In this document: piece by piece, positions 33,057 through 43,709 of the stretch | Layout: every line of letters begins with the position of its first letter | Position numbering within the stretch: position 1 is the stretch's first letter | From: Forficula auricularia | Taxonomy: Eukaryota; Arthropoda; Insecta; Dermaptera; Forficulidae | Assembly: GCA_024734495.1 (NCBI GenBank) | Contig: JALMQS010000818.1 | Coordinates: 458,846 to 522,845 of the forward strand | Direction of reading: 5' to 3' | DNA length: 64,000 nt | Translations under genes and position numbers: made by a program | The notes under the pieces: model-generated | What the model saw: the letters and a program-made list of their open reading frames with translations, nothing else | Told to the model about the DNA's origin: nothing | The model's database searches: none

Positions 33057-34000
33057 ATAATGATACTGATACAAGAAGAAGTTGCACCAAGAAGGTACAA
33101 CCTCTGTAGTCCGTGAAGGACCCTTGTAACGTGAAGATAAGGGGAGATTTAGGGATTGGGTAGCAGTCGAAGGTATCTGTGGATGCTGGTCTTGAAAGAT
33201 TCCAGTTCCAGTCTCTAGATGTCATAGGGATAAATGAATTGGCGAATGCGTTTGTTCGATTAGTATCCAGTTTAAGCGCGTAGGGGTGTTGAGTTTTAGA
33301 AAATCGTGTATTTCGCGCAAATAAAGCCCTTGGTGGGATTATCGATTTAATTTCGTCAGAACAAAAGCCATGGTAATATCTATAAAAAAGGGAAAGGGCG
33401 GAGACAGATCTACGATGGGCTAGGGAGTCGAGAGTGTCAGTTAATGTAGGATCGCCTATCAGTCTGATAGCTTGCCTCTGAATTGCGTCTAAGGTATTAA
33501 GAGAATACTTGGGGGCCCCTCTCCATAAATGCGAGCAATATTCAAGACAGGGGCGAATTTGAGCCTTGTATAATATAAGGAGTTGAGTGGGGGTGAAAAA
33601 TCGTTTGGTTCGGAAAAGAAAGCCAAGCTTACATGCTGCAGCTTTTGCTACTGAGATAATATGGTCATTCCAAGAGAGGTCAGAACCTAAGGTGACACCT
33701 AACATTGATATTTTATTACGGAATTCCAATGAGCTCAAATCAAAGGAAATGTCCGGAAGGTTCCTATCTGCGCGCCTAGAAATTAGGCAGCATTGTGTTT
33801 TGCCAGCATTAAAGTTTACCAAGTTGTGAGATCCCCATTTTTTAAGCATGCTTAAATCTGAATTTATTGAGGAGGCTATGTTTGCGCGATTGTCTAGTAA
33901 GGATTGAGCGTTATGGAGGGTGCTATCGTCAGCGTAACAATGTATTGGATTGGAGGGCAGATTTAATAGGTCATTAATATAGATAATAAAGAATGGAAAG
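33055..34000 (-). pseudogene. 5'-truncated non-LTR retrotransposon (Jockey/CR1-like RT C-terminus)
   Basis: The minus-strand frame is open from about 34000 to the stop at 33055. It holds FFIIYINDLL, the catalytic YADD (33925-33936), NFNAGKTQCCLISRR, LGVTLGSDLSWNDHI, LYKAQIRPCLEYCSHLWRG and LDAIQRQAIRLIGDPTLTD, the end of a LINE reverse transcriptase plus its C-terminal domain. Everything before the YADD region (fingers, endonuclease, ORF1) is missing, as expected of a 5'-truncated insertion. The region after 'SFIPMTSRDWN' is degraded relative to the usual RDWNSLP. A 16-T run at 33041-33056 is its poly(A) tail on the minus strand. A related fragment is at 49324-49512. Confidence 0.8.
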
Positions 34001-34747
34001 TAATGATTTTTAAACTTATTTTTGATATAATTTTTTGTAAATATTTTCTAAAATTTCTAAAATATTTATGAAGATTGTAAATATATAAAACCAAACAGAA
34101 AATGATCGCTGTATATTTTCCTATATTTTATAGTTCTTGATAGCTGAATTAAAAATAAAATGGAAATCCCAAGGGAAATCAGGATTTTCATGAATTTCTT
34201 TGAGTGAACCCATTTCGTCTTCGTTTAGTTTATTTTTCAAAAATTATAATTTATTTATTTAATAAAGGAGGTCGTCCTGGCTGGCCTCCTATATCTATTT
34301 AACGAATGGGGAGGTGAGCTGTCAGGTTAAAAACTTTTAGTATTTTAGAGGCCATAGAATTACACAAAAGCGTTTTAAAAGACGAAAATATATAGTATAA
34401 ATTAATTTAAAGAATCTATAACTTACTTTAGATATAACAAACCTTCCAAAAGTAATTTTAATGGGAATTTATGGTAAGATAAACACAAACACCGCTAATA
34501 AATGATAATAAACATAGAGTAAGAAAGAAATTTTATATGAAAGAATGAAATAAAATGCTACTTTAAAATCGCGAAGTGTTTATGATATAGAATGTATACC
34601 AATACTTAGATATATATCAGGCCAGTGGCGTAGCCAGAATTTCGTGATGGGTGCGGTTAAAGGTCTTGTAGTTTTTCTCTCATGGAAGGGGAAAATTAAA
34701 CCAACTACCTATTTGAATGAAACAACTATAAGCTCCATTTATTATTA

Positions 34748-35149
34748 CAGTGAAACCCCTCAAATCCGAACTAATTGGGACTGTAGCCTGTTCGGATTTT
34801 CCGAAAGACAATTGAAGATAACTGATATCAAGTGAAAGATTAAGTGATATTTTGTGTGTTTCTATTATTGTTTCATTATTTTTGGAAAGTGATTAACCTA
34901 AAGAATTTCAATAACCAACTTTTACCATTTTTCAATCCTGGATGACATAAGTATGTAGACTTATTTACACTTTGTTAGGTTAGCCAACTGTACTTCTTTG
35001 TTAATTTTTCAACTAATTATGTAAAATAAGGTTATAATGTAGAATATATACATAATTGTTTTATGACTAAATAAATAAGTTTCTCTTTATTTCGTTCGGA
35101 TTATCCAGGATTTCGGATTTCCGGGGTTCGGATTTGAGGGGTTTCACTG
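34748..35149. mobile_element. pogo/Tigger-type MITE
   Basis: Inverted ends 'cagtgaaacccctcaaatcc' and its exact complement. The left flank is TA; the right flank is TT (mutated TA duplication). CAGTGAAACC ends are typical of pogo/Tigger elements. Length is 402 bp, with no transposase. Confidence 0.75.
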
Positions 35150-35496
35150 TTTTTGATTTTGTTGAATTTTCTTAGCATTGCTGCCCGGATACTTCCTAAC
35201 CTTATGATGGAATGGGATTAGGGTTGAGAAGTTCATCCTGCCAGGAATGACGTTTTCGGTATTCATTAATTGAGGAACTTGCGTAATACCTATAAGACGT
35301 CTTTTTTATTAGAATCTCTTTTTGGTCTACTAGTATTTGTATTAAGTTATTCGGTAATGTAAGTTCCTCAAAGAGTTGACGTTTTTCAAGTCAACTCCTG
35401 CAGAGATAACAAACAATAGAGTAGATCAGGGCTGTCCAACCAGCAGGCCGGCACTGCTATCATAAACTTCTTTAAAACATTATATGATATATGTAC

Positions 35497-36235
35497 TAAG
35501 GATGTTACGAATGTTCGCATTCGAATCAAACGATGCGAATGTTTTGCGAATGCGAGTCCCTGCATGTAAATGTAATGAGCCTTCAACAAGTGCTGATTGT
35601 TCTGCTAAAAGTCTCATAAGCAATCTAGCAGGAATCATGGACTCCTCAAGCGAAGACGAAGGCTCCGATTTAGAATCTGGGGATAATAGGGACACACAGG
35701 AACGTGAAATTAAAGCTCAATTGAAGGCATATCTCAAGGAAAAACGAGCCTCCATCGATGAAAACCCTATGGACTGGTGGAAAACTAAATTGAAATACGA
35801 CAAATTGTCAGATCTTGCTCGCAAGTATCTCAGCGCTCCACCAGCCAGCGTTCCGAGTGAGCAATTATTTAGCGCAGCCTGCCTTATGTATGAGCCACTC
35901 AGAAATCGCCTCATGGGCGAAAAGGCTGCTAAATTGCTCTTTATTAAATATAATTTGCCTTTTTAAAATTTGACTATTAAACAAAACTATTCTATTCTAG
36001 ATTACGTATTAGTATAATAATAATTATTGAATATGACTGCAACATTTTTCATTATCTGCTGTTAGTACTGTATGTACTGTACCGTATTAATATAATTATT
36101 AATAAAAATGATGATTAAATCAAATTTTATCTGGTTTTTCAAATACTTTCCTGAACATTCGCATCCGAATTCACATTCGCATTTGAAACATTCGCATTCA
36201 CGAATGTCGAAAATATGACATTCGTACCATCACTA
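35497..36235 (+). mobile_element. hAT transposon, internally deleted, perfect 8-bp TSD
   Basis: The TSD 'atatgtac' is at 35489-35496 and 36236-36243. TIRs are taaggatgttacgaatg and cattcgtaccatcacta. Subterminal 'cattcgcattcg' words are repeated at both ends. It keeps only the C-terminal part of the transposase gene. Confidence 0.85.
35637..35966 (+). CDS. hAT transposase C-terminal dimerisation domain (truncated)
   Basis: 109 codons from an internal Met (the frame is open further upstream into the TIR and target site, which cannot be native coding sequence). The start is acidic and Ser-rich (MDSSSEDEGSDLESGD). Then comes the hAT family C-terminal dimerisation (hATC) pattern: NPMDWWKTKLKYDKLSDLA, RKYLSAPPASVPSEQLFSAA, then RNRLMGEKAAKLLFIKYN. 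The DNA-binding BED finger and the catalytic DDE core are absent, so it cannot transpose by itself. An intact dimerisation domain could in principle still bind full-length transposase. Sited inside a well-preserved element with exact TSDs. Confidence 0.8.
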   Translation: MDSSSEDEGSDLESGDNRDTQEREIKAQLKAYLKEKRASIDENPMDWWKTKLKYDKLSDLARKYLSAPPASVPSEQLFSAACLMYEPLRNRLMGEKAAKLLFIKYNLPF

Positions 36236-36577
36236 ATATGTACTTACTAGAAATTGTATCTGAAATAATTTGCCCTGATGATTTTTTTCTCTAAAATAAG
36301 AAATCTGAAAATCAACTGAAAAGTTCTCGAAAAATAAAAGTGATAATTTAAAAGGCTTTTGCCGTTCATATTTATTTTCAATTACCATACTATCTATTAT
36401 ATCTCTCTGTTTCATTGTAATGTGGGTAATATTTATGTTTATATGTAACCAACTTGTTAAGTCTTTTGCCGTCGAAAATTAATTAATTGATTCAATTAAA
36501 TAAATAAAAGAGTGATATGCTATTTTTCTCTGAGTCTCTGTTTGAACCTTTAAAATCACCCCTTGGCTTTGCCACTG

Positions 36578-37070
36578 TGTCAGGTCAGTATCGTTTTAAA
36601 TACCCTGCAGGAAACGATACTAATTCATAAATTCATATCTTGGGGCAGGTTTGTTTATTCCTATTCTATTCCGAACATTTGGGTGGGGGTCAGCGACTGA
36701 TTAATTGTAATGAATTCCTAACAAGTTTACAGTTTAGAGCCATTGAAGTTTTTTAGGTCACAGTGGGAATCACTCGCGCGCTTCAGGAAGAGTAGTAGAG
36801 ATCAACGCACCCCCTGCTAATTATAGCCAAACTAATAGGAAATCTTACTTTTATACTTTAACACAGTAGCCTCACCGACTGACAAGGTGGTGATTGAATT
36901 CATCAACAATTTACAATTTTTTGCTTATTCGTTTTTAAAAATGTAAAATCAATTTCAAACATAGATTTTTCTTTATGACGTTAACCTATTAAATTAGAGA
37001 CGTTGAGCACTTGGACCAAGTTAAATGGTAGCGTTTGAGCTATATAAGACGTAGAACAATGGAATTTTAA
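36578..37070. other. no gene recognised
   Basis: Somewhat less AT-rich, unique-looking DNA without an open, splice-bounded frame. Confidence 0.35.
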
Positions 37071-37071
37071 T

Positions 37072-37425
37072 TTATGAACGGGTTCAAATAAGAGACGCGC
37101 AGCTTTTATTTATTTATTTTTTATTTATGAACTTCCGCTAACGTTTCGGCTATTAGTTGTAGCCATGTTCAGAGCTAAACAATGACAAACAATGTTAACA
37201 ATATTAAATATTGACAAATTCCCGGTGAGTAGAAAAACAAAATTATAATTGATTGATGTACTCGGACAAGGCCGATTTAATATTTTTAACATTGTTTGTC
37301 ATTGTTTATCTCTAAAGATGGCTACAACCAATAGACGAAACGTTAGCGGGAGTTCATAAATAAAAAAAGAAATAAATAAAAGCTGCAGGTCTCTTTATTT
37401 TAAGCCCTTCATAAATTAATTCAAC
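37072..37425. mobile_element. foldback element C
   Basis: The arms mirror each other ('taagagacgcgcagctttta' with 'aaagctgcaggtctctt', 'gaacttccgctaacgtttcg' with 'cgaaacgttagcgggagttc', 'aacaatgacaaacaatgtta' with its complement). The minus strand at 37144-37172 reads CTGAACA-T-GGCTA..TAGCC-GAAACG; the plus-strand arm (37311-37340) is a decayed version. So it belongs to the same foldback class as A, B, D and F. Confidence 0.65.
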
Positions 37426-37489
37426 TACAGCTATAAAGAATTCCTAAAATAAATGGAATTTTAGCTTTAATTTGGGCATCCTTTAGAAA

Positions 37490-37750
37490 AAAGCTGTCCA
37501 ACCCGCGGCCCGAGGAGTCGTATATGGCCTATCACTGCAATGAATGCGGCCCGACATAAAATCATAAACTTTTTAAAACATTATATCTACTTACTAGGAA
37601 TTGTATATGAAAAAAATTTGATCTGATGATTTTTTCTCTAAAATAAGAAATCTGAAAATCAGCTGAAAAATTCTTAATAAATAAAAGTGCTAATTTTAAA
37701 TTTTGAATCTGGAACTATATTTCAAGATTTTCAGAAAAATAATCACCATT
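37490..37750 (+). repeat. GGGCTGTCCAACCCGCGG repeat
   Basis: Begins 'gctgtccaacccgcggccc', contains 'tgcaatgaatgcggccc' and 'aataagaaatctgaaaatca'. Related copies start near 35428, 48170, 48300 and 49075, and on the minus strand near 31588 and 32795. The start motif looks like the TIR of a hAT-type MITE, but I did not find a matching right end. Confidence 0.5.
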
Positions 37751-38960
37751 TTTGTCTATTTTCAACTCGACTATCATTAGATATACGTTTTTTAGGGGCA
37801 AACTTTCTAATTGATTGAATGATCTATAGAAATACTACAATTTAGATACCGTATAGTGAAGATTTATATTTTTAAAGATTTTTTTATCTAGTCAAAATGT
37901 CTGTTAGTGATTGTGTGGTTGAGAAGTGAATATTTTTAACCAATAATAATATGTGGTCATAACACCTGTAAAACTGTATTTGATTTTGTAAATTTGTGTT
38001 GGAATTTATTACAATTAGATGAATATTTGTTATTTTATTTATTAAATGTTTATTTAAAAGTTTATTCCTATACAATGTTTATTTTTAATTAATTAGGATA
38101 AATTACTAGGTGACTTGACACACACGTTAGTTCTTTGAAAACAATTTCAAATCAATTGTGCATGTCTTGCATACGTTTTTTATTTTATCTGTAATTATTT
38201 TCCTTTCTGATATCTAATCAAGTAACGGGATTATTTTCCCTTTGCTCTTTCTTTTCCATTGAAATGCATTTTATTTCATTTCGATTCGAGCACCCAGCGG
38301 GTCAAGTGCTTAATATTATTTTGTGTTTTCTGGGCGTCGCGTTTTGTGAATTTCATTTGACAACTGCTTTTTGAGAATTGTTCAAACCTTCATGATAGAC
38401 AAAGGTAAACATTTAAATACAATTTTTTAAATCTTTTGGATAATTTAATGATTCCAAGAAAATTAATCAACTGGTGTGGTCACCACACAACTTTCACATT
38501 TTCATTTATTTGAAGTCATCGTGATACTACTAATTTACACCCCTTCCTTTATTTCGTTTTTTTTTATTTCCTCAAAAACGATTCTAAGGATTTTTAAAAA
38601 TTAGTATATTTATCAAGTCATCTTATTAAGTAGAAAAACTGCAATTTTTTGCAAAAAATTGCAGTTTTTTGTATATTATGTAGAGTACGACGACTCCAAC
38701 TTTTAGAATCGCGATATCTCTGGAATGGTGATTCGTAGAAAAAACTATACAAAGTTTCATGTTTCTTCAAAACCGTTTAGTGAGAATGTTTGGATAAAAA
38801 GTTTCTCCTTCCATTCCTCCTTTTGTCCCTATCTAATATAATAAGTGAAGCGAATTGGCCTCTCTTGGAGGCAACATCGAGATCATTTCAGAGGTTATTC
38901 AAATTCTTACCCTCAATTCATTACAAATCAACCCCTATCCATTCTTTAGGGCTAATTGTA
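37751..38960. other. no secure gene
   Basis: AT-rich. At 38391 'ATGATAGACAAAG|gtaaac' looks like a short first exon (MIDK) with a fair donor, but no downstream exon was found. Text near 38468 ('ggtcaccacacaactttcac') recurs near 40165. Confidence 0.25.
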
Positions 38961-38964
38961 CCCC

Positions 38965-39700
38965 TTTCAAAATAAATTATATTTTTTTTAATGAATAATT
39001 TTTCCGCCCCTATTTCTTCAAATTTTACTATTTTTTTTTTGATTATTTTTTACGTTTCGAGTCAAAATAAATTATTTTTTTATCATTTATTTTTTCACCC
39101 ATATTTTCAACTTAATAGAATTTATTCAAATTTTACCGTTTTTTTAAATTTTTTGACTACGTTTCGAGTCAAAATAAATTATTTTTTTATTAATAATTTT
39201 TCCATCCCTATTTTCAACTTGTTAGAATTTATTCAAATTTTACCATTTTTTACAAAGTTTAGAGTCAAAATAAATTATTTTTTTATTAATCATTTTCCAC
39301 CCTTATTTTCAACTTGATAGAATTTGTTCAAATTTTACCATTTTTTAAATATTTTTTTATAACGTTTCGAGTCAAAATAAATTATTTTTTTATCAATCAT
39401 TTTTCCACCCCTATTTTCAACTTGATATAATTTATTCAAACTTTACCATTTTTTAAATATTTTTTATAACGTTACGAGTCAAAATAAAAAATTTTTTATA
39501 AATAATTTTTCCACCCCTATTTTCAACTTTTTAGAATTTATTCAAATTTCACTATTTTTTTTTATTTTTTAGAACGTTTCGAGTCGAAATAATTATTTTT
39601 TTAACTAATCATTTTTCCACCCCTATTTTGAACTTGATATAGAATTTGTTCATATTTAATAATTTTTACAACGTTTGGTGTAAAATTAAATATTATTATT
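38965..39700 (+). repeat. ~105-bp tandem repeat array, about seven units
   Basis: 'gtttcgagtcaaaataaat' starts at about 39054, 39161, 39257, 39364, 39471, 39576 and 39673, spaced 96-107 bp. Each unit has 'ttttccacccctattttcaa' and 'agaatttattcaaatttta'. The array makes the 108-codon frame at 38991 purely repetitive. Confidence 0.85.
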
Positions 39701-39830
39701 TCTTTTTTTATCAAAAATCCTTCGACCTCTATATGATAACTTATTCTGGATTCTTTCCTATGACAGTAACGTTTTAAATGAAATCAGTGAATAGTTAAAG
39801 GAAAGAGGAATATTTATTTCTCGACGCGCT

Positions 39831-39878
39831 ATGCTTTCCTCCAATTTTCCATTTAGTGAGGTGAACTATCGCAACCAG
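39831..39878 (+). CDS. putative first coding exon, unknown
   Basis: Sixteen codons from ATG (MLSSNFPFSEVNYRNQ) end in phase 0 at a near-consensus donor (aaccag|gtaagc). The frame also stays open 9 codons upstream of the ATG, so an internal exon is possible. GC content is clearly above the flanking tandem array. The downstream partner was not found. An open stretch at about 40050-40165 (PECGKFSKASVEYKG..) has no acceptor and was not joined. Confidence 0.3.
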
Positions 39879-40259
39879 GTAAGCTTAGAGTCGACCTACT
39901 AATAATTTCATATAATAAACTAATAAACTATTAAAAAGTTTATTTTTTAACTAATTAATTACGATTTCTTAAATTTATTATAGAGTAGCTATTATTATAG
40001 ACTTATATATGTAATTAATTAATGAATTTTTGTTTAAATTTAACTTTTCCGCGGCCGGAGTGTGGAAAATTCTCTAAGGCCAGCGTGGAATATAAAGGAA
40101 TCCCAAAATATGTTAAATCTTTGGTGTTTAGATTGTTTATTAGATTATGTGGAATAGGAATCAACTGATGTGTTCACCACACGACTTTCACATTTTCATT
40201 TATCTTTCTGCGTTTGGATCAGTATAGCTCCAGGATAGTCAGGATACCTAACTATTTAT

Positions 40260-41030
40260 TTATTTATTTATTTATTTTATGTATGTTCAGCGAGAACTTT
40301 TTGCCACGTGGACCGATTTCGATGATTTATTAGAAAGGAGGTATTTTAGGGGTGGTCCCATATTAATTTGGTCAAGTTCTGATGATATGACCAATGACGA
40401 AATAACGTAAATCTCAATTCTTATGAGCAATTAATCGAAATTATAATAAATAAAATCTTTTATAAAAAAGTCTTAAAACATTCATTTAAAACCCGCAAAC
40501 GTTTCGAGAGAATTCCTCTATTTATGAATTGAATTTTATTATCATTTTCTGATTTATTCGCCCGACACTTTCTCTTACGAGATACATGCAAGGTCTTATC
40601 TTAAGTCACTATTAATAACATCACTAAAAATAGAAAAATAACATTTTTTATAAAAAAAATAAAATCAACTTCAAAAAAATTAAATGCAACAAATAAAATA
40701 ATAAGAACTCAAAAGTTAAATAAAATTCACTAAAAGGTATAAAATAATTATCTAATTTATTTACAACTAAATGACGAAATATTAACAAAAAATCACTTTT
40801 TGAAGTCGGTGCTAAACTAAAATATAAGCGAGCAGTACCCGCCAAACGTACCAAGTAAGATCCGTCGAGTTCGATTCATAAAATGTATATTTTTGGCAAG
40901 TGATTTCATGTCAATATTTCCTCGTATAGTTGTAACTAAATTAGATAATTATTTTATATCTTTAGTGAATTTTATTTAATTTTTGAGTTCTCATTATTTG
41001 TTGCATTTAATTTTTTTGAAATCATTTTGC
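40260..41030. mobile_element. ACCGACTTCAAAAA element, partial copy
   Basis: Lacks the left end but has 'ttaatttggtcaagttctga', 'gaaataacgtaaatctc', the palindrome with 'gcgagcagtacccgccaaa' and the decayed right end 'ttttttgaaatcatttt'. It also contains 'aaacgtttcgagagaattcc', a decayed hammerhead-like relic (minus strand) shared with 52540-52560. Confidence 0.6.
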
Positions 41031-41177
41031 CTTCTGAAAGATATGTTCATTTGATTGATACTCTTTCCTATACTTATGTTTTCAATTGCGAGAAACGTTC
41101 CTAAAGAGACCTTTAATGATATTTCTGGTTTCAGTAATAACTTTTTATTTTTGAAAACATAAAATATATATTATTAA

Positions 41178-41366
41178 AGTTTTTATAGCGAAATAAGGAC
41201 TATATTTTTTATGCATATAATTTATATTTTATTACCAACGTTTCGTCAACTTTGTTGACTTCTTCAGGGCTCAAATAGTTAACAAAGTTGACGAAAGGTT
41301 GGCATAAAATATAAATTATCTTCATAAAATATAGTCCTTATTTCCCTATAACAACTTTAATAATTT
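41178..41366. mobile_element. foldback element D
   Basis: The arms mirror: 'gaaataaggactatatttt' with 'aaaatatagtccttatttc', 'attaccaacgtttcgtcaac' with 'gttgacgaaaggttggc'. The left arm holds a complete hammerhead-like core on the minus strand (41241-41267); the right arm has lost the CTGA part. Size 189 bp. Confidence 0.65.
41241..41267 (-). ncRNA. hammerhead-like core in foldback D
   Basis: Minus strand: CTGAAGA, A, stem GTCAAC/GTTGAC around AAA, GAAA, then CGTTGG. It has six perfect base pairs in stem II and the same one-base insertion as the other families. No convincing cleavage triplet was found downstream. Confidence 0.35.
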
Positions 41367-41399
41367 AATCGATCGGCATAACTAATCAAAATTAAATAT

Positions 41400-42100
41400 A
41401 TATTCAATATTTTTAATATTAATATATTAAAAATAAATTGTTTATTCAAACAGCCTATTGGTTATTTGTTACCAGCTGCGAAAGTTCCGGAAACTCCGAC
41501 GGTGGATTTTAAAATAATAATTCAAAATTTTCTCAATTTTCACAATAAATTTTATTTGTCATGAACTATTAGTGGGGTTAATAAAAAAATCGTGTCGGCC
41601 TCGTCGCTCAAGCCGATTATAACAAGTATAGATAGATGTGAGTTTTATGATTTTTTTTTAAATATATTTATAAATTTAAGAATTTTGGTGACAATCCCTT
41701 TCGAAATCGATTTATTATAATTATTCCCTCTCGTACGCCACCCTAAATCAACCCTATCTATGTGTCTCAAGAATGTTTTGATGGTCAAAGTAAAGATCAG
41801 ATTCGATCTAAAAGCAATGTTCTTGTCAAAATAAAATCTGCTGAATGAAAATTAGCATGGGTTCATTTTGAGACAGCTAACAAAATACTAAAGAGTTACA
41901 TTTACTTCAATTTTTCTTTGCAAAAATATTGCTGTCATGCTTTTTCTTGTGTTTATCTCAGATTGATGCCGAACCCATGATCGCCTCTTCTAAAGGGGAC
42001 TACAAAAGTCTTTCTTTTTGCTAGTGTGTGACACAGGGGTGCCAATTGAATTTTTTTTTTTGTATTTGCTATCTTGCTAATTATGCTTATAAATGTCTGG
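41400..42100. other. no gene recognised
   Basis: AT-rich unique-looking DNA between foldback D and the small foldback B derivative. Confidence 0.35.
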
Positions 42101-42129
42101 CACTTGGAGAAAAATAATAGCTGAAATGT

Positions 42130-42236
42130 AAATTGAAAGTTTTTGCCGAGAGTAGCAGAATTTTTATATATTGAAAAGGAGACAATAAAAGAGAGTGTGT
42201 CTTCTGCTGGACACACTCATGTGATCGTCTCCTTCA
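42130..42236. mobile_element. foldback B, 107-bp deletion derivative with 11-bp TSD
   Basis: TSD 'agctgaaatgt' is perfect at 42119-42129 and 42237-42247. It keeps both termini (aaattgaaagtttttgccg .. gtctccttca) and 'gtgtgtcttctgctgg', but the central part with the hammerhead-like motif is deleted. Confidence 0.8.
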
Positions 42237-42299
42237 AGCTGAAATGTAGTTGGGGGCCGTTCTGTCAGATGGGAAATCAAGTTTCACCCTACTGGTGTT

Positions 42300-42625
42300 G
42301 GAGTATATTTAAAATTTAAAATTATAATATTTTAAAACTAAAAAAGCAAGAAAAATGAAATATCACTATAAAATGTACTTTTAATGACAAATTTTTTTTT
42401 CTGGGGCCAAAATTAGGAGTGGGGGGTCAAAAAAATAAAAATCTGAGCACATTTGAGGCAAACTCAGGCAAATTTTGTTATTGCTTTAATCAGTGGTCCC
42501 CTAGAAGGTCTAAAAATGCCCCAAAAACTAACCCTCTACCATGATTATAGACAATTTTATTAAAATTTAAAGAGGGGCAGGGTGAATGGTAAGTCGAGTG
42601 GATGGCCACAACAGAACGTGTCAAT
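42300..42625 (+). repeat. family A repeat, truncated variant
   Basis: Contains 'aactaaaaaagcaagaaaaa' and 'ggggccaaaattaggagtg' as in 6960-7070, and the family A end 'gtggatggccacaacagaac'. Confidence 0.55.
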
Positions 42626-42659
42626 TTTTTATTTTATTTTATTGCGCAAACCGTCTGGC

Positions 42660-42915
42660 TCATGGGCGTAGTTAAGTTAGGGGGAATGCAAGGGCGGCAG
42701 TGCCACCATACAACTCGTTGCCCCCCCCCCCTAGAAAAATCGAAACCCCCATTCACTTATGTATGTCACGATTAAATTATTTCGTTACTTGCAAAATTTG
42801 TCAATTCTACCTAAAAGTTAGTTGATCTCTAATCGGATTACCGAAATGGAAACCTTGTGGTGGCTAATCAGCTGCCCCCCCCACCTTAGTAAAACTCCAT
42901 AACTACGCCAATGGT
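42660..42915. repeat. GGCGTAGTTAG repeat, copy
   Basis: The ends 'atgggcgtagttaag' and 'ccataactacgccaatgg' are inverted. It includes a C run (about 42720) and 'ctagaaaaatcgaaaccccc'. Relatives: 44500-44760, 47155-47410, 18747-18830. Confidence 0.55.
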
Positions 42916-42949
42916 CTAGCTCCCAAATATTCACCTATAGAACTTTTGA

Positions 42950-43181
42950 AAGAAGGATTATGGGACTGCAATTGAAATGGATTCCCAGCGTTTTCCTGAT
43001 AGGAATACACCCTCCCAAGCTTCATTTTATCGTGTTATAAATCTGTTAAAAAAAAGCAAGAAATGTAAAAGGCTACGAAGAAACTGAAACAGGGCAAAAT
43101 AATGAAAATGCTACGGGAATTCATCCAGAAGACTTGCGATACACTTATACACTCTGGAATGTCTCAAGAACAGTGTCGTAA
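42950..43181 (+). pseudogene. transposon-derived HTH-like fragment (DUF4817-like), frameshifted
   Basis: From just after a TGA, the frame reads DYGTAIEMDSQRFPDRNTPS then QASFYRVINLLKKSKK and stops at 43085-43087. The pattern (Y..A...Y/D.QRFP(D/E)RN.PS...FYR) resembles the helix-turn-helix domain found in many insect transposon-associated proteins (DUF4817-type). A +1 frame continues with GQNNENATGIHPEDLRYTY to a stop at 43181, consistent with a frameshift. Family assignment is by eye and tentative. Confidence 0.35.
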
Positions 43182-43189
43182 AATTATTA

Positions 43190-43700
43190 ATTGTTATTAA
43201 ATTATTTATTTAATAATTAAATATTTGATCATTATTTTTTGATAATTAAGTTGAATGATTGTTAAAAATAATTATTAAATTTTTGAGATCTAATTGATCT
43301 AATATTTTTGTCATATTTGATGTCGTATAAAAATAGTTCTAATAAAAGTTGTTCAGTTTTTTTGTATATTCGGAATATGTACATAAACATTTAGCTTTCT
43401 ATTTAAAAAACAGAATTTGACTTCGAAATACCCTTGAAAGCTTGTTTCTTAGTCGTCAAACAATAGCATAGTTTAGTTTCCCCCTTGATTTCAATAAACT
43501 TTTATTTGAAACTTTTTTCCATATAATGCACTGTTTTTGAGTTATAAGACTGTCTCAAGATAAAAACTCACCTGGTATATATAGTATTATAATTAGTTTA
43601 TTAAATCATGAATAGACATACAGTCCTTGGAACTGTTTCTCTGACATATTTTATAACACCTCGAAGAACAAACACTTTTTTACGGATATTTACAGATAAT
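43190..43700. other. no gene recognised
   Basis: AT-rich sequence with several short 'ttaataattaaat' words; no credible open frame. Confidence 0.35.
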
Positions 43701-43709
43701 TTTTTTGGA

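Larger units (their letters stand above)
34623..36577. mobile_element. composite TIR element (CAGTGGCG ends) with two nested transposons
   Basis: Ends are CAGTGGCGTAGCCA at the left and TGGCTTTGCCACTG at the right, an imperfect 14-bp TIR typical of hAT elements. The 8 bp outside are 'tatcaggc' and 'tgtcaggt', 6 of 8 identical, probably a decayed TSD. It encloses a Tigger-like element (34748-35149) and an hAT derivative (35497-36235). The interior sequence is also repeated at 37560-37750. Confidence 0.5.

Noticed and set aside
38391..38403. Short first exon ATGATAGACAAAG|gtaaac
   Set aside because: Only four codons and no partner exon; kept as a note only.
38991..39317. 108-codon Phe/Asn-rich ORF
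   Set aside because: Falls entirely in the 105-bp tandem array; the protein repeats with it.
38965..39700. CRISPR-like array
   Set aside because: Whole units are repeated with no unique spacers; it is a satellite in eukaryotic DNA.
40050..40165. Exon reading PECGKFSKASVEYKG
   Set aside because: Open for about 38 codons but has no acceptor, and its end recurs at 38468 as repeat text.
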